Origin: Sphingobacteriales bacterium 44-61
Lineage (GTDB): Bacteria > Bacteroidota > Bacteroidia > Chitinophagales > Chitinophagaceae
Direction of reading: 5' to 3'
DNA length: 64,000 nucleotides
Assembly: GCA_001898405.1 (NCBI GenBank)
Contig: MKTW01000018.1
Span: 118,432 to 182,431, forward strand
Shown: piece after piece, positions 54,580 to 63,297 of the stretch
Layout: each line of letters begins with the position of its first letter
Numbering within the stretch: position 1 is the stretch's first letter
Notes under the pieces: model-generated
The model's input: only the letters and a program-made list of their open reading frames with translations
Told to the model about the DNA's origin: nothing
Databases searched by the model: none
Translations under genes and position numbers: made by a program

Positions 54580-56067
54580 TTAGCATCTGAAGCAGGCTGT
54601 AAAACAACAAACCGTTCCATCTTCTTCTGTGCTGTGGATCATCAACTGGTTATGTTGAGACTCTACCAGTCTCCTGGCTTGTGCAAGAGCAGGAAGTTGA
54701 GTACCGTTGCCATGTAAAAGATCTTGCATCTTATCAGGATCAATGCCTTTGCCTGTATCAGCCACTGAGAAAGCAATCTCAGTTTGCTCTCCATCCATCT
54801 TCAGGCAACTGACGGTGAGCTGAACATAGCCTTTAAAAGTGAATCGCATTGCATTGTCGAGCAAGCCGCTCAATATCTTACCCAATTTTTCGACATCCCC
54901 TGAAAGCGTATGTGGTATCGCCGGGTCAATAGTATGCAAAAGGCGTATGTTTTTTTCTTCGGCCCTGGAATAAAAAGATCCCAGCACCGATTGTACCAAT
55001 TCAGTCAATCGAAAGCCTGGTTGCTCCTGGCTTGGCAGGCGGGTGAGAGGCGAGGAAGGGATAGGATAAAGACTATATGAGGCTATCGCCCCTGGAATAT
55101 ATCCATTGGGTACGCGATTAAATGAGGGTCCGGGTTGAAAATAGTGCGCATTTACGGCGTGTCCCAGGTAATGATCATTTTCCTGGTGAAGATGCAATAC
55201 CTCTGTTGAGGCAGACACATTGCCAAAATTCTTGTCCAGTTCCTGCTGCGATGGCCAAAGTACGCGGACAACCCCGGTCCTTTCATTATCGTTTGCCCCC
55301 TTGCTATATCCTTCATGAATAGAGAACACACCGCGAAAATCTTCCTGTGCTACAGGAGTGTTATTATTTTCATGGCTATACGGTGGGTTCGTTTCATTCT
55401 TTTCTTCCAGCATTTCTGCCGCAGGACCAGGCTCTGCCTGCTTACGCAACTGCCATAAAGCATAGAGTATAAACAGGTAAATAAACACAGCATAGAAAAT
55501 TGTCAGAAACCTGGCCTGGTTGGCGGCATCTGTGTTTGCCTCGGTTTTTCGTTGAAGAAGCAGTTCCTGGCGTTCGAGCAGCAGTCGCATAGGCGACTGT
55601 ATTCTCGCTGTAAGCCGGCGGTTCAGGCCATAATAGCCCATTTCCGTTCTCAATTCCGGTGTAATAGAGTCTGCCCTCATTATAGTTTGCTGGAAACTGA
55701 TCTTGTTTTGAAGTGCCTGTTTTATTAAAGCGAATTTTTTCTGTTGCAAAGGATCGGTTTCCATAACGGCAGTTTCTTCCAGCACGCGGTATACACGTCC
55801 ATGTATGGCAAAAAGGGATCTCTTCCATTGCTGATCACCGGTAAGCAAATATGATTGCAGCAGAGATTCTGCTTCTGTGATCGAAGAACGAATACTCTCG
55901 ATGTTCTGGATCACTTTATTACTCAGTTGTAAGGCTGATTCTCCTGCCTTTCTTTTTTCACTGTTATCACTGATCAGTTTTATCAGGAATACCAGGCTCA
56001 GGATTGTAAACACAAAGAGCAGAAGCGCGTTGCGCCTGGCTTTTACGATATAAAGCAGGGATTTCAT
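54580..56067 (-). CDS. Degenerate sensor histidine kinase-like protein (CHASE3 + HATPase remnant)
   Basis: Protein of 495 residues from ATG 56067. The first helix (ALLLFVFTILSLVFLIKLI) and a second near residue 210 frame a periplasmic CHASE3-type domain. The C terminus looks like a HATPase_c domain: N-box LLDNAMRFTF and G1 VADTGKGIDPD are present. The phosphoacceptor His of the usual H-box (HELRTPL) cannot be found in the linker, and the G2 loop (normally GTGLGLA) reads GTQLPALAQ. It may bind ATP but probably does not work as a standard kinase. No response regulator is adjacent. Confidence 0.7.
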   Translation of the reverse strand: MKSLLYIVKARRNALLLFVFTILSLVFLIKLISDNSEKRKAGESALQLSNKVIQNIESIRSSITEAESLLQSYLLTGDQQWKRSLFAIHGRVYRVLEETAVMETDPLQQKKFALIKQALQNKISFQQTIMRADSITPELRTEMGYYGLNRRLTARIQSPMRLLLERQELLLQRKTEANTDAANQARFLTIFYAVFIYLFILYALWQLRKQAEPGPAAEMLEEKNETNPPYSHENNNTPVAQEDFRGVFSIHEGYSKGANDNERTGVVRVLWPSQQELDKNFGNVSASTEVLHLHQENDHYLGHAVNAHYFQPGPSFNRVPNGYIPGAIASYSLYPIPSSPLTRLPSQEQPGFRLTELVQSVLGSFYSRAEEKNIRLLHTIDPAIPHTLSGDVEKLGKILSGLLDNAMRFTFKGYVQLTVSCLKMDGEQTEIAFSVADTGKGIDPDKMQDLLHGNGTQLPALAQARRLVESQHNQLMIHSTEEDGTVCCFTACFRC

Positions 56068-56539
56068 AAGCAAAAAGCTGGTTGAACAGGCTTAGTGCCC
56101 TGACGAATAGGAGAATAAATACCAGAGAGGGAATTCTTTGCAGAAAGAATAATAGCGGTGGTGAAGCCGCTGGTGGATGGCTGGGCTTGCATGGTTTTTC
56201 TAATTGGATGCTTAAAAATATAAACAATGAGTTAGAAAAAGGAAATACGACAGGGAGAAACTTATATAAGACGAGGGTTTTCCGCAAAAAACAATTCGTG
56301 TTTTTTCGATATATCTGAGAAAACTCAAAGAATTGCCGGTGAAAAAATTTGCATGCCGGGGTTTTCATTTCCCCGGATGGTGCGGGGTTTGATTTTTGAA
56401 ATAAGGCCCTTTTCTGAGAATACTCAGGAGTAACATTTGCTGTAAGCGGAAAACCGCAGCTTAACGCTTCGATAGCATTACGGTCATAATTCCTTTACAT
56501 CAGCCGGGTACTTTTAAACAGTTCACCCAACCTGAGTTT
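56068..56539. other. Gene-free region between divergent genes
   Basis: About 470 bp between the kinase-like gene (minus) and the GT39 gene (plus). No supported frame, no strong hairpin and no clear TAnnTTTG box with a -33 partner is seen; the promoters of both genes should lie here. Confidence 0.5.
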
Positions 56540-58234
56540 ATGCCTACCTCCTCTCATCAACGTGCTTGGCTTTACTTTCTGCTGTTCCTCGCTATAGCGG
56601 TCAATTTCAGCGGACTGTTTGTAGTATTGCTGGGAGCAGACGGCCCTTTGTATGCCAGTATTGCCCGCACAATGGTGGAGAAAGGAAACTATGTTGAACT
56701 ATTCTCTCATGGCACCGACTGGCTGGATAAACCGCATTTTCCTTTCTGGGCAACAGCGCTTTCTTTCGAAGTCTTTGGATTCACTACCTGGGCTTATAAA
56801 CTACCGGCGATCCTGTTCCTTCTGCTGGGTGTATGGTATGCTTATTTACTTGCGAGAAAATTATACAATGAGAAAACAGCTTATTGGGCTGTGATCATTT
56901 TGTTGACTGCCCAGCATATTGTTATCTCCAACAATGATGTGCGGGCAGAGCCCTATCTTACCGGGCTGATCATCGGCAGCATTTATCATTTTTACCGGTC
57001 ATATACTGAGAAGAAAAACTGGCAACTCATTCTCGGGTCTTTATTCGCTGCCTGTGCCATCATGACCAAGGGGCCTTTTGCTATTATTCCGATCGCAGGG
57101 GCAATTGGCGGAGAGTTATTGTTCAAAAAGAACTGGCAGCAGTTATTCCATTTGCGTTGGTTGATCGCAGCTTTGCTGATCTTCCTGTTCATTACGCCTG
57201 AACTGTACTGCCTTTGGTACCAGTTTGATCAGCATCCTGAAAAACTTGTCTTTGGCAGGACAGGTGTTTCAGGGATCCGGTTCTTCTTTTGGGATAGCCA
57301 GTTTGGCCGTTTTCTCAATACCGGTCCTATAAAAGGAAAAGGTGACCCGGCTTTTTTTCTGCATACGCTGATCTGGGCATTTCTACCATGGTCGCTGGTT
57401 TTATATATGGCGCTGGTCAGGATCTGGCAAAAGCGCTGGCGCAGGTCGGCACAACATGTAGAATGGTTGAGTCTCTCAGGTGCTTTTATTACGCTGCTGG
57501 TTTTCTCATTATCCAAATTCCAGTTACCTCATTACAGTAATATAATATTTCCGCTCTTAGCCATTTTACTATCAGGTTATTTGCAGCAGGTGAAGTTATC
57601 GAAAGAATGGAAGGCGGTCCATGTGGTGCAGACCATCGTTATCACCATCATGGTCATTGCGCCGCTATTGCTGCACTATTTTTTCAGACCGGCAACGCTT
57701 TCCTGGCCGGCGCTGATCCTGATTTTTGTGTTGATCATCCTATTAGTTTTTTTACCGGGAATGGGCTCTTTTCCTTCCAAGACTTTACTCTTTTACCGGA
57801 CTGCACTCGCAGCATTGATCGTCAATTTTTACCTGAACAGTATCGCTTATCCTTCCATTATGCATTACCAGGCGGGAAGCGAGGCGGCATTTTACAGTAA
57901 TAAAAAATTTCCGCATATACCGGTAGTGCAACTGCGGAAGGATTATTCGTATGCGCTGACCTTTTACCTGCACTCACGGGTGATCACGATCGACAGCCTG
58001 CAACAATTAGAGCAAATCCCCTACTCTTCTTATTTATTATATGCCCCGGACAATGAGACCGAAAAACTGATCAGTGAAAAACCAATGCCCATAAAAAAGG
58101 AATTCGACTATTTTCCTGTGAGCATGTTAAACGGAAAGTTTATTAATTATAAGACGAGGGAAGAGGAACTCAGTCAATTCGCATTGATATTGATGAGCGA
58201 GCCGGAATTGCATGCAGGCAGGTCCGGAGAATAA
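56540..58234 (+). CDS. Glycosyltransferase family 39 (ArnT/PMT-like) membrane protein
   Basis: Protein of 564 residues with about 12 membrane helices. The first periplasmic loop has GADGPLYASIARTM and DWLDKPHFPFWATA, the conserved acidic site of GT39/ArnT transferases that use polyprenyl-phosphate sugars as donors in the periplasm. The soluble C-terminal part is about 130 residues. The acceptor may be lipid A or a protein. No polyprenyl-phosphate sugar synthase is nearby. Its stop lies 3 bp from that of the convergent EndoQ-like gene. Confidence 0.85.
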   Translation: MPTSSHQRAWLYFLLFLAIAVNFSGLFVVLLGADGPLYASIARTMVEKGNYVELFSHGTDWLDKPHFPFWATALSFEVFGFTTWAYKLPAILFLLLGVWYAYLLARKLYNEKTAYWAVIILLTAQHIVISNNDVRAEPYLTGLIIGSIYHFYRSYTEKKNWQLILGSLFAACAIMTKGPFAIIPIAGAIGGELLFKKNWQQLFHLRWLIAALLIFLFITPELYCLWYQFDQHPEKLVFGRTGVSGIRFFFWDSQFGRFLNTGPIKGKGDPAFFLHTLIWAFLPWSLVLYMALVRIWQKRWRRSAQHVEWLSLSGAFITLLVFSLSKFQLPHYSNIIFPLLAILLSGYLQQVKLSKEWKAVHVVQTIVITIMVIAPLLLHYFFRPATLSWPALILIFVLIILLVFLPGMGSFPSKTLLFYRTALAALIVNFYLNSIAYPSIMHYQAGSEAAFYSNKKFPHIPVVQLRKDYSYALTFYLHSRVITIDSLQQLEQIPYSSYLLYAPDNETEKLISEKPMPIKKEFDYFPVSMLNGKFINYKTREEELSQFALILMSEPELHAGRSGE

Positions 58235-58237
58235 TTA

Positions 58238-59521
58238 TTAGAAAAGGTTCATTTGCTTGTGAGAGTTTGTAGATGACAGAGAGGGTTTTCCTTCAAACAA
58301 ACTGATCTTTCCAAACACTCCATCATAGCCGGCCTGCCTGATCACTTCGCCGTCCCGCATACGGCGGATGGCTTCAGCCAGCAAGGGATTGAACCGGTGG
58401 ATATCATTGATTGGCACTGCCTGTAATAAATCGAATTCATTACCAAACATGTTTATTGCTTCTCCGTAAGCCGTCATTACTTTTTTCGACTCTACTCCGG
58501 TTTCATGTATCTCCGAGAGTATTTCCGCAAGAGGAATAATATATTTGAAAGAAGCCGCTTGGAGAGGTCGAACTGGTTCTGTCCGGTCGGCCAGCCGTTC
58601 TACGCGTTGCATTACCCCAACCGTCAGCTGCTTTCCGCATTGAGGGCAGATATTATTTATAGCTATGGCCTCTGCGGGAGAAAGGCAAACGCCGCAGTTA
58701 CGATGCCCGTCATAAGAATATTTTCCTTCTTCCGGAAAGAACTCGTAGGTGCCTAAGAATCCTTTCTGCATTTTGATGGCTTCGAATAAAGCTTCGTAGC
58801 CGAGCTCAGTCTCAAAGAGATTGGCTTCGCGGCCTAATTTCTGAAGGGAATGTGCATCTGAACTGGAAAGCATGGTGAACCTGTCGAGTTGACTCCAGCG
58901 CCAGTTCATCGCAGGATCAGAAGAAAGACCGGTCTCTAAAGCAAAAATATGGGGCGATAAGTCGCGGAAACACTCATCTACGCTATCATAACCTCCTTTC
59001 GAACCCAGAGTAGAAAACCAGGGAGTCCAGGCATGCGCAGGAACGAGATGGGTTTGCCGGCCAGGTGCTTCCAGTACTGTTTCCAGCAGATCACGGGAAG
59101 ATAAAGAGATAGTAGGTCGTCCATCGGCGGCAAGATTGCCGAAACGTGATATTTTTTTATTGATCCAACCCGCGGATGAAAAATCCGGGGCATAGACCAG
59201 GTTATGATTTTTTCTTGTTTTACCGCCGTAGGTGTATACAGATGATATTTCTGTGGAAAGGCAAAAACGGATATCAGCTGATCTGGGTTTTATGCCAGGT
59301 AGCGCGGGTTCATTCGGGGGGTTCTTAAGCCGGAATAAGCCTTTGCCATCGGGTTCCAATTTATCCTGCAGTTCTTTGAACCAGGCAGGATGAGTAAAAT
59401 CTCCGGTACTGATCAACTGTATACCTTTAATAAGTGCCCATTGGTAAAGGGTTTCCAAGGTTAGAAATTTGCTGCAGGCTTGAGCGTAGTGGGAATGTGT
59501 ATGAAGATCTGCTATGTACAA
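58238..59521 (-). CDS. Endonuclease Q-like PHP-domain protein
   Basis: Protein of 427 residues. A PHP metal domain is at the N terminus: ADLHTHSHYA, ISTGDFTHP, LVPAHAWTPWF and LSSSDAHS carry the metal ligands. Near residue 275 a Cys4 zinc finger is formed by CGVC and CPQC. This is the layout of EndoQ, a DNA repair enzyme that cuts 5' of deaminated bases (uracil, hypoxanthine). The start is TTG at 59521, giving MYIADLHTHS, the usual start; a TAATTTTG -7 match lies upstream (59548-59555). It is adjacent to the tRNA-Asn accessory site. Confidence 0.88.
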   Translation of the reverse strand: MYIADLHTHSHYAQACSKFLTLETLYQWALIKGIQLISTGDFTHPAWFKELQDKLEPDGKGLFRLKNPPNEPALPGIKPRSADIRFCLSTEISSVYTYGGKTRKNHNLVYAPDFSSAGWINKKISRFGNLAADGRPTISLSSRDLLETVLEAPGRQTHLVPAHAWTPWFSTLGSKGGYDSVDECFRDLSPHIFALETGLSSDPAMNWRWSQLDRFTMLSSSDAHSLQKLGREANLFETELGYEALFEAIKMQKGFLGTYEFFPEEGKYSYDGHRNCGVCLSPAEAIAINNICPQCGKQLTVGVMQRVERLADRTEPVRPLQAASFKYIIPLAEILSEIHETGVESKKVMTAYGEAINMFGNEFDLLQAVPINDIHRFNPLLAEAIRRMRDGEVIRQAGYDGVFGKISLFEGKPSLSSTNSHKQMNLF

Positions 59522-59671
59522 TGTCAGGAATTCTAAGAGTGAAAAATCAAAATTACTAAATATTGTAGCATTCCGGTGGGTTTATTATTTTTTCTGGGTT
59601 AGTGTTTATTAAGTTTAAAAAAAGCGTGGGGAATAATTGAAAAATTGCTTTTTAAAAGACTGATTTTCCCT

Positions 59672-59679
59672 ATTTTTGC
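59672..59679 (+). promoter_or_regulatory. -7 promoter element of tRNA-Asn
   Basis: TATTTTTG fits TAnnTTTG, 53 nt before the tRNA 5' end. A TTG lies about 23 nt upstream. Confidence 0.45.
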
Positions 59680-59732
59680 TGCCCCGAAAGGGAGGGTAGC
59701 TGGCGAAAGCTGCGTACTCAGATAGAATATAT

Positions 59733-59806
59733 TCCTCCTTAGCTCAGTTGGTTAGAGCATCTGACTGTTAATCAGAGGGTCGCTGGTTCAAGTCCAGCAG
59801 GGGGAG
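59733..59806 (+). tRNA. tRNA-Asn (GTT anticodon)
   Basis: A 74-nt cloverleaf: acceptor TCCTCCT pairs with AGGGGGA with one G-U pair, D-arm TTAGCTCAG, anticodon loop CTGTTAA (GTT at 59767-59769), T-arm GCTGGTTCAAGTCCAGC, discriminator G. CCA is not encoded. Its body is very like that of tRNA-Met at 51848-51921. Accessory DNA follows directly. Confidence 0.96.
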
Positions 59807-59842
59807 CGCTAAAGCGTTCTTAACGAACACTAACGAACTACA

Positions 59843-59864
59843 GGTAATGTTTCAAATTATCTGG
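59843..59864 (+). repeat. Second copy of an IS1-type left end
   Basis: GGTAATGTTTCAAATTATCTGG shares TGTTTCAAATTATCTGG with the IS1 left end at 59991-60007. It matches the inverse of the right end (60704-60725) better at its tip. It may be a remnant of an earlier insertion. Confidence 0.5.
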
Positions 59865-59895
59865 TTTTATCCCGAGCGAAACAACTTATTGAATT

Positions 59896-59917
59896 AAAGG
59901 GCCTAAAGGCCCTTTTT
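59896..59917 (+). terminator. Terminator after tRNA-Asn
   Basis: An 8-bp stem AAAGGGCC / GGCCCTTT with a TAAA loop, followed by T residues, 90 nt past the tRNA. Confidence 0.8.
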
Positions 59918-59990
59918 CATTTACAAGTTCCCCTAATTTTGCCCTGCCAATACTTTTATCTGAATTAATAAAGCGGATTTTTTCTACTCG

Positions 59991-60725
59991 TGTTTCAAAT
60001 TATCTGGCATTATGAATTGTAAATTTTGTGAAGCGAAATGCCAGAAAGCAGGTCGTCAAAAAAATGGTCAGCAAAAGCTCTATTGCAAGGCTTGTAAAAA
60101 ATATCAGCAGGGGCACTACCGGTACAAGGCTTATAAACCGGAGATAATAGCATTAATTCCAAAGCAGAAATGCGAAAGCGTCGGAATCAGAGGAGCCGCC
60201 AGGATACTCAAAATAGCTAATAACACAGTTCTCAAGCACATAAAACGAATCGCTAACAGCATACCCAAACCACCTATTCCTTTGAATCAACAAGAATTTG
60301 AGGTAGACGAACTACGGACCTTTGTAGGACATAAGGGCAATGAATATTGGGTCGCTTATGCGCTAAACCGATCTACTGGTGAAGTAGTGGACTATATTGT
60401 GGGCAAACGTTCCAAACGAACGTTAAGCATGATCATTAATACGCTGCTGCTGTCAGAGGTAAAACGCATCTACACCGATAATCTAACGACTTACAAAAGC
60501 TTAATTCCCAAAAGTATTCACTCTGCTGGCGCTACTTTGATTAACCATATCGAAAGGCGAAATCTGAACCTCCGGACACATTTGAAGCGCTTAAGCAGAA
60601 AGACCATTTGTTTTAGTAGAACCAAAGCTATGCTGGATGCTTGTTTAAGAATATATTTCTGGGGTAGTGGTATTAACTATCCTTCGGCAATTTCTACTGC
60701 GTCCCAGTAATTTGTTGCAGTATTA
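59991..60725 (+). mobile_element. IS1-family insertion sequence
   Basis: About 735 bp. The left end TGTTTCAAATTATCTGG (59991-60007) and the right end, whose inverse reads ACTGCAACAAATTACTGG, are imperfect inverted repeats around the transposase gene, and the transposase stop lies inside the right end as usual for IS1. ACTCG lies on both sides (59986-59990 and 60726-60730), a possible remnant of the target duplication. The exact left boundary is uncertain because a second left-end copy lies 148 bp upstream. Confidence 0.7.
60012..60710 (+). CDS. IS1-family transposase
   Basis: Protein of 232 residues in one frame, without the insA/insB frameshift of E. coli IS1. The N-terminal zinc-ribbon has MNCKFCEAKC and LYCKAC, a helix-turn-helix follows (RGAARILKIANNTVLKHIKRI), and the DDE core is seen in EVDELRTFVG, IYTDNLTTY and IERRNLNLRTHLKRL, with the IS1 signature SRKTICFSRTKAM. 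It should catalyse transposition of its own element. The frame is intact, so it may be active. Confidence 0.92.
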   Translation: MNCKFCEAKCQKAGRQKNGQQKLYCKACKKYQQGHYRYKAYKPEIIALIPKQKCESVGIRGAARILKIANNTVLKHIKRIANSIPKPPIPLNQQEFEVDELRTFVGHKGNEYWVAYALNRSTGEVVDYIVGKRSKRTLSMIINTLLLSEVKRIYTDNLTTYKSLIPKSIHSAGATLINHIERRNLNLRTHLKRLSRKTICFSRTKAMLDACLRIYFWGSGINYPSAISTASQ

Positions 60726-60803
60726 ACTCGACCAGAACGCTATTTTCCTGATCAGTCTTGTCAATTGAGAATTCCCTCAAAAGAATCACAGGGCCTCATA
60801 AAT

Positions 60804-61043
60804 TCATTGCTGATTTACCGGAATGGTTACTGGCGTTGAAACAAGATTATAGATCGGAGAATAAATATCAATTTCCTGTTCAGGTGTTTCAAGGGAAATA
60901 AGTAATGAGTAACGGGTTTTTTGCTGCCATCTATCCAGTGGCTTTCTATCCTTCCACCATCCTGTTACTGGATATACCGCAATGAAATTACAGGTCGAAA
61001 TTTCTGCTGCTGTTGCCTCCCAGACATCCGAGTGCACAGACCC
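60804..61043 (-). pseudogene. Displaced 3' end of the IetS-like protease gene
   Basis: In the frame shifted by one base from the protease gene, an open stretch encodes FGSVHSDVWEATAAEIS, IAVYPVTGWWKDRKPLDR and TRYSLLISLETPEQEIDIYSP up to a stop at 60804. This resembles the conserved C terminus of IetS-type subtilases as I recall it. It joins smoothly to residue 750 of the frame above if one T is restored in the TTT at 61044-61046 (AAA on the plus strand), giving a protein of about 830 residues. Confidence 0.75.
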
Positions 61044-63295
61044 AAATTCCGGAGAATTGGTCCGATTTTCCATCTGTCAGATCCGCTTCCTGTTTCAACA
61101 ACTTCATCCTCGTCACGTAAAGCAAGATTTATTCGTTTGAGAAACTCTTCTTCCGTTTCTGTTGGGTTATTTACGTCAAACCGGAAACCGTAGGATTGAT
61201 ACCTGTATCTGTCTTTCCAGCCAATTTCGCCTGGAGCTGGTTCAATGAAGTAAGAAAGGGTAATTCTAAACTTGACTTTTGTTTCAGCCAATCCGAGCAG
61301 CATTTCTTTGGGCCATGGTAGCTTAAAAAAGTGCATGTCTTTTGCTATCACCCTGCCAGCTTCATTAACAGAGAAAGGCTTAATTTCTTCTTCAGCAATA
61401 AGAGTAAATGAGCTTTGTGTATTCTGGATAGCCTTAACAATGTTTGGAACACCATAACCGCAAATGCGCATTAAGTTTGCTATGTGTTGCTTCTTGGTAA
61501 GGTCAATCGAAAACTGGTTGATAATGGCAGCCGTCCATTCTGCTGAATGGATAATTAAACCACGTAATGTTTCAGGCCAGGAATTTGGGTATGCAGAAAG
61601 AATTTTAGCACACATCCATGAAGTATAAGCAGTAGCTGCGCTGGTTCCTGAAAAAGCATCAAACTGGTTATTCAATGGCCTGCGTGAAGTTGATAAAATC
61701 GCAAAATCATCAATACACCCAACGATACTGTTGTCCGGCGCTTTTAGAATATTGCCGCCCTCCAAAACTATATCAGGCTTCAATGGCCATTTTCGGTGCT
61801 CCCATGTTGTGGAGGTAGAACTATAAGGAGATAACTCACCAATGTTGGCAATGGGTGAATGTCCGTTGTTATAGGCCGGGTCTGTAATAATGATCTTGTC
61901 TGTGATCGCTCCGATAGTCAAGGCATTCCAGGCTTGTGCCGGATCTTCCACTGAAATAGAAACATTACTGTTAGGATAATTTTGATACTCCACATCATCT
62001 CTCACATTGCCAGCAGAGATAATTATCAGTCTCTTTTCGCTTTCTATTTCACCAAATGCTAATTGGTCAATAGCGGATGACCATGATGTAGGTCTTCCTC
62101 TATATATTTTTTCTTGGGAAGTTACTGCCATGCAATAAACCTGTTTCCGATTGGGTGCTGCTAATTCGGAGCGGCTGATTCCCTGGCTTGTTATAACCCC
62201 ATACAATTCTTTGTCGTTTTGTCCGGTAGGAGGTAAAATCTTAACTGAACTTAGTTTATGGTTTATCTCAACTGCTTCCTGAGATTCCAATAAAATTTGC
62301 AAATCACCATAAGCAGAAATACCTGCCATCAATGTGCCATGTCCATCATGATCATTTAGCCCCCATCCTGGTTCAACTGAGTGCTTGTCGTTGTCATCTA
62401 AAACAGGGGCAAGAAGCAAATGAGCATTATTGATCCCCGTGTCCAGGATACATACGCCAATATCGTTGGAAAATGAGTATGAGGCCCGTCGTAATAGATC
62501 CTGCACCCATGCTACCTGATCAGCATTATTTTCCGTAAGCCAAAATCTTGCTGTTTCTCTAAGCAATCGCATTTCGGCAATAAAGTCACACTGTTCGACT
62601 AGCTCCATCAATTGCGCACGATTAGCTCTAATCAACCGCACCATTCTTTCGGGGAATACCAGTACCTGGCCGCTTAACTGCACATCTATTAATTCACAAC
62701 ATTGCTGGATTTCCGAATTTATTTCCTCTACACTCTTACCAATATAAAGCCAGACCTCACACCACTCCTGATTTTCATTTGGAATTAACACAGGGTCATC
62801 TGTCCAAAGCGACGAGATGGATGCAAGACTAATACTTTCTATACTATTTACAAGATTGGCATTCTTAGGATTTCCCGCCTTTGTATTTTTAAACTTATAG
62901 TCAGTTATCTTCTTTCTAAACATTTTTTCTTCATCCTCTGGCACATATGCAACTGCTTTAATAGTTGTGTTATCAGGAGTATCTCCTTCCGTCTTGATAT
63001 TTAGCAATCGTATGTTTTTGGAAAGATCTTCAAGGCTTTTTGTCACCAAACTATATCCTGCTCTACCGGAAAACTCCCAATAAGAGCCACTTTTTACCGG
63101 CAAATCATTCTGACCTCTTTCTCGCCTTGTTTGCTGAATAGCATTTTCCGCAATAGTAAATTCCTGCAATAACTTATTGCTATGCAGATCTCTGTTGCGA
63201 ACAGGGATATTCTCTGAGCCGAAACCCTGCTTCGGCCGAAAATCGTAAGAGATAGCAATATTTTTTAAGAATATGTGAGGATTATTATCGGCCAT
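60965..63295 (-). CDS. Subtilisin-like serine protease of an IetAS-type defence pair (frameshifted C terminus)
   Basis: As read, 776 residues, of which about the last 26 are off-frame. The S8 catalytic triad is complete: Asp in CILDTGINNAHLL, His in NDHDGHGTLMAG, Ser in AFSGTSAATAY; the oxyanion Asn is in IISAGNVRD. About 270 N-terminal residues precede the domain without a signal peptide. An AAA+ ATPase gene ends 2 nt upstream, the order of the ietA-ietS pair, described as a plasmid-stability and anti-phage system. A one-base deletion near 61044-61046 removes the conserved C terminus (see the displaced end at 60804-61043). Function may be lost, or this may be an assembly error. Confidence 0.85.
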   Translation of the reverse strand: MADNNPHIFLKNIAISYDFRPKQGFGSENIPVRNRDLHSNKLLQEFTIAENAIQQTRRERGQNDLPVKSGSYWEFSGRAGYSLVTKSLEDLSKNIRLLNIKTEGDTPDNTTIKAVAYVPEDEEKMFRKKITDYKFKNTKAGNPKNANLVNSIESISLASISSLWTDDPVLIPNENQEWCEVWLYIGKSVEEINSEIQQCCELIDVQLSGQVLVFPERMVRLIRANRAQLMELVEQCDFIAEMRLLRETARFWLTENNADQVAWVQDLLRRASYSFSNDIGVCILDTGINNAHLLLAPVLDDNDKHSVEPGWGLNDHDGHGTLMAGISAYGDLQILLESQEAVEINHKLSSVKILPPTGQNDKELYGVITSQGISRSELAAPNRKQVYCMAVTSQEKIYRGRPTSWSSAIDQLAFGEIESEKRLIIISAGNVRDDVEYQNYPNSNVSISVEDPAQAWNALTIGAITDKIIITDPAYNNGHSPIANIGELSPYSSTSTTWEHRKWPLKPDIVLEGGNILKAPDNSIVGCIDDFAILSTSRRPLNNQFDAFSGTSAATAYTSWMCAKILSAYPNSWPETLRGLIIHSAEWTAAIINQFSIDLTKKQHIANLMRICGYGVPNIVKAIQNTQSSFTLIAEEEIKPFSVNEAGRVIAKDMHFFKLPWPKEMLLGLAETKVKFRITLSYFIEPAPGEIGWKDRYRYQSYGFRFDVNNPTETEEEFLKRINLALRDEDEVVETGSGSDRWKIGPILRNLGLCTRMSGRQQQQKFRPVISLRYIQ

Positions 63296-63297
63296 TG

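Noticed and set aside
56082..56318. Plus-strand frame of 78 codons in the gap between the kinase-like gene and GT39
   Set aside because: Basic, low-complexity product without known motif; it overlaps the likely promoter region of the divergent genes.
61030..61060. Programmed ribosomal frameshift in the protease gene
   Set aside because: The frame change at AAT-TTG does not match a slippery heptamer, because the P-site tRNA could not re-pair with GAA; a mutation or sequence error is simpler.
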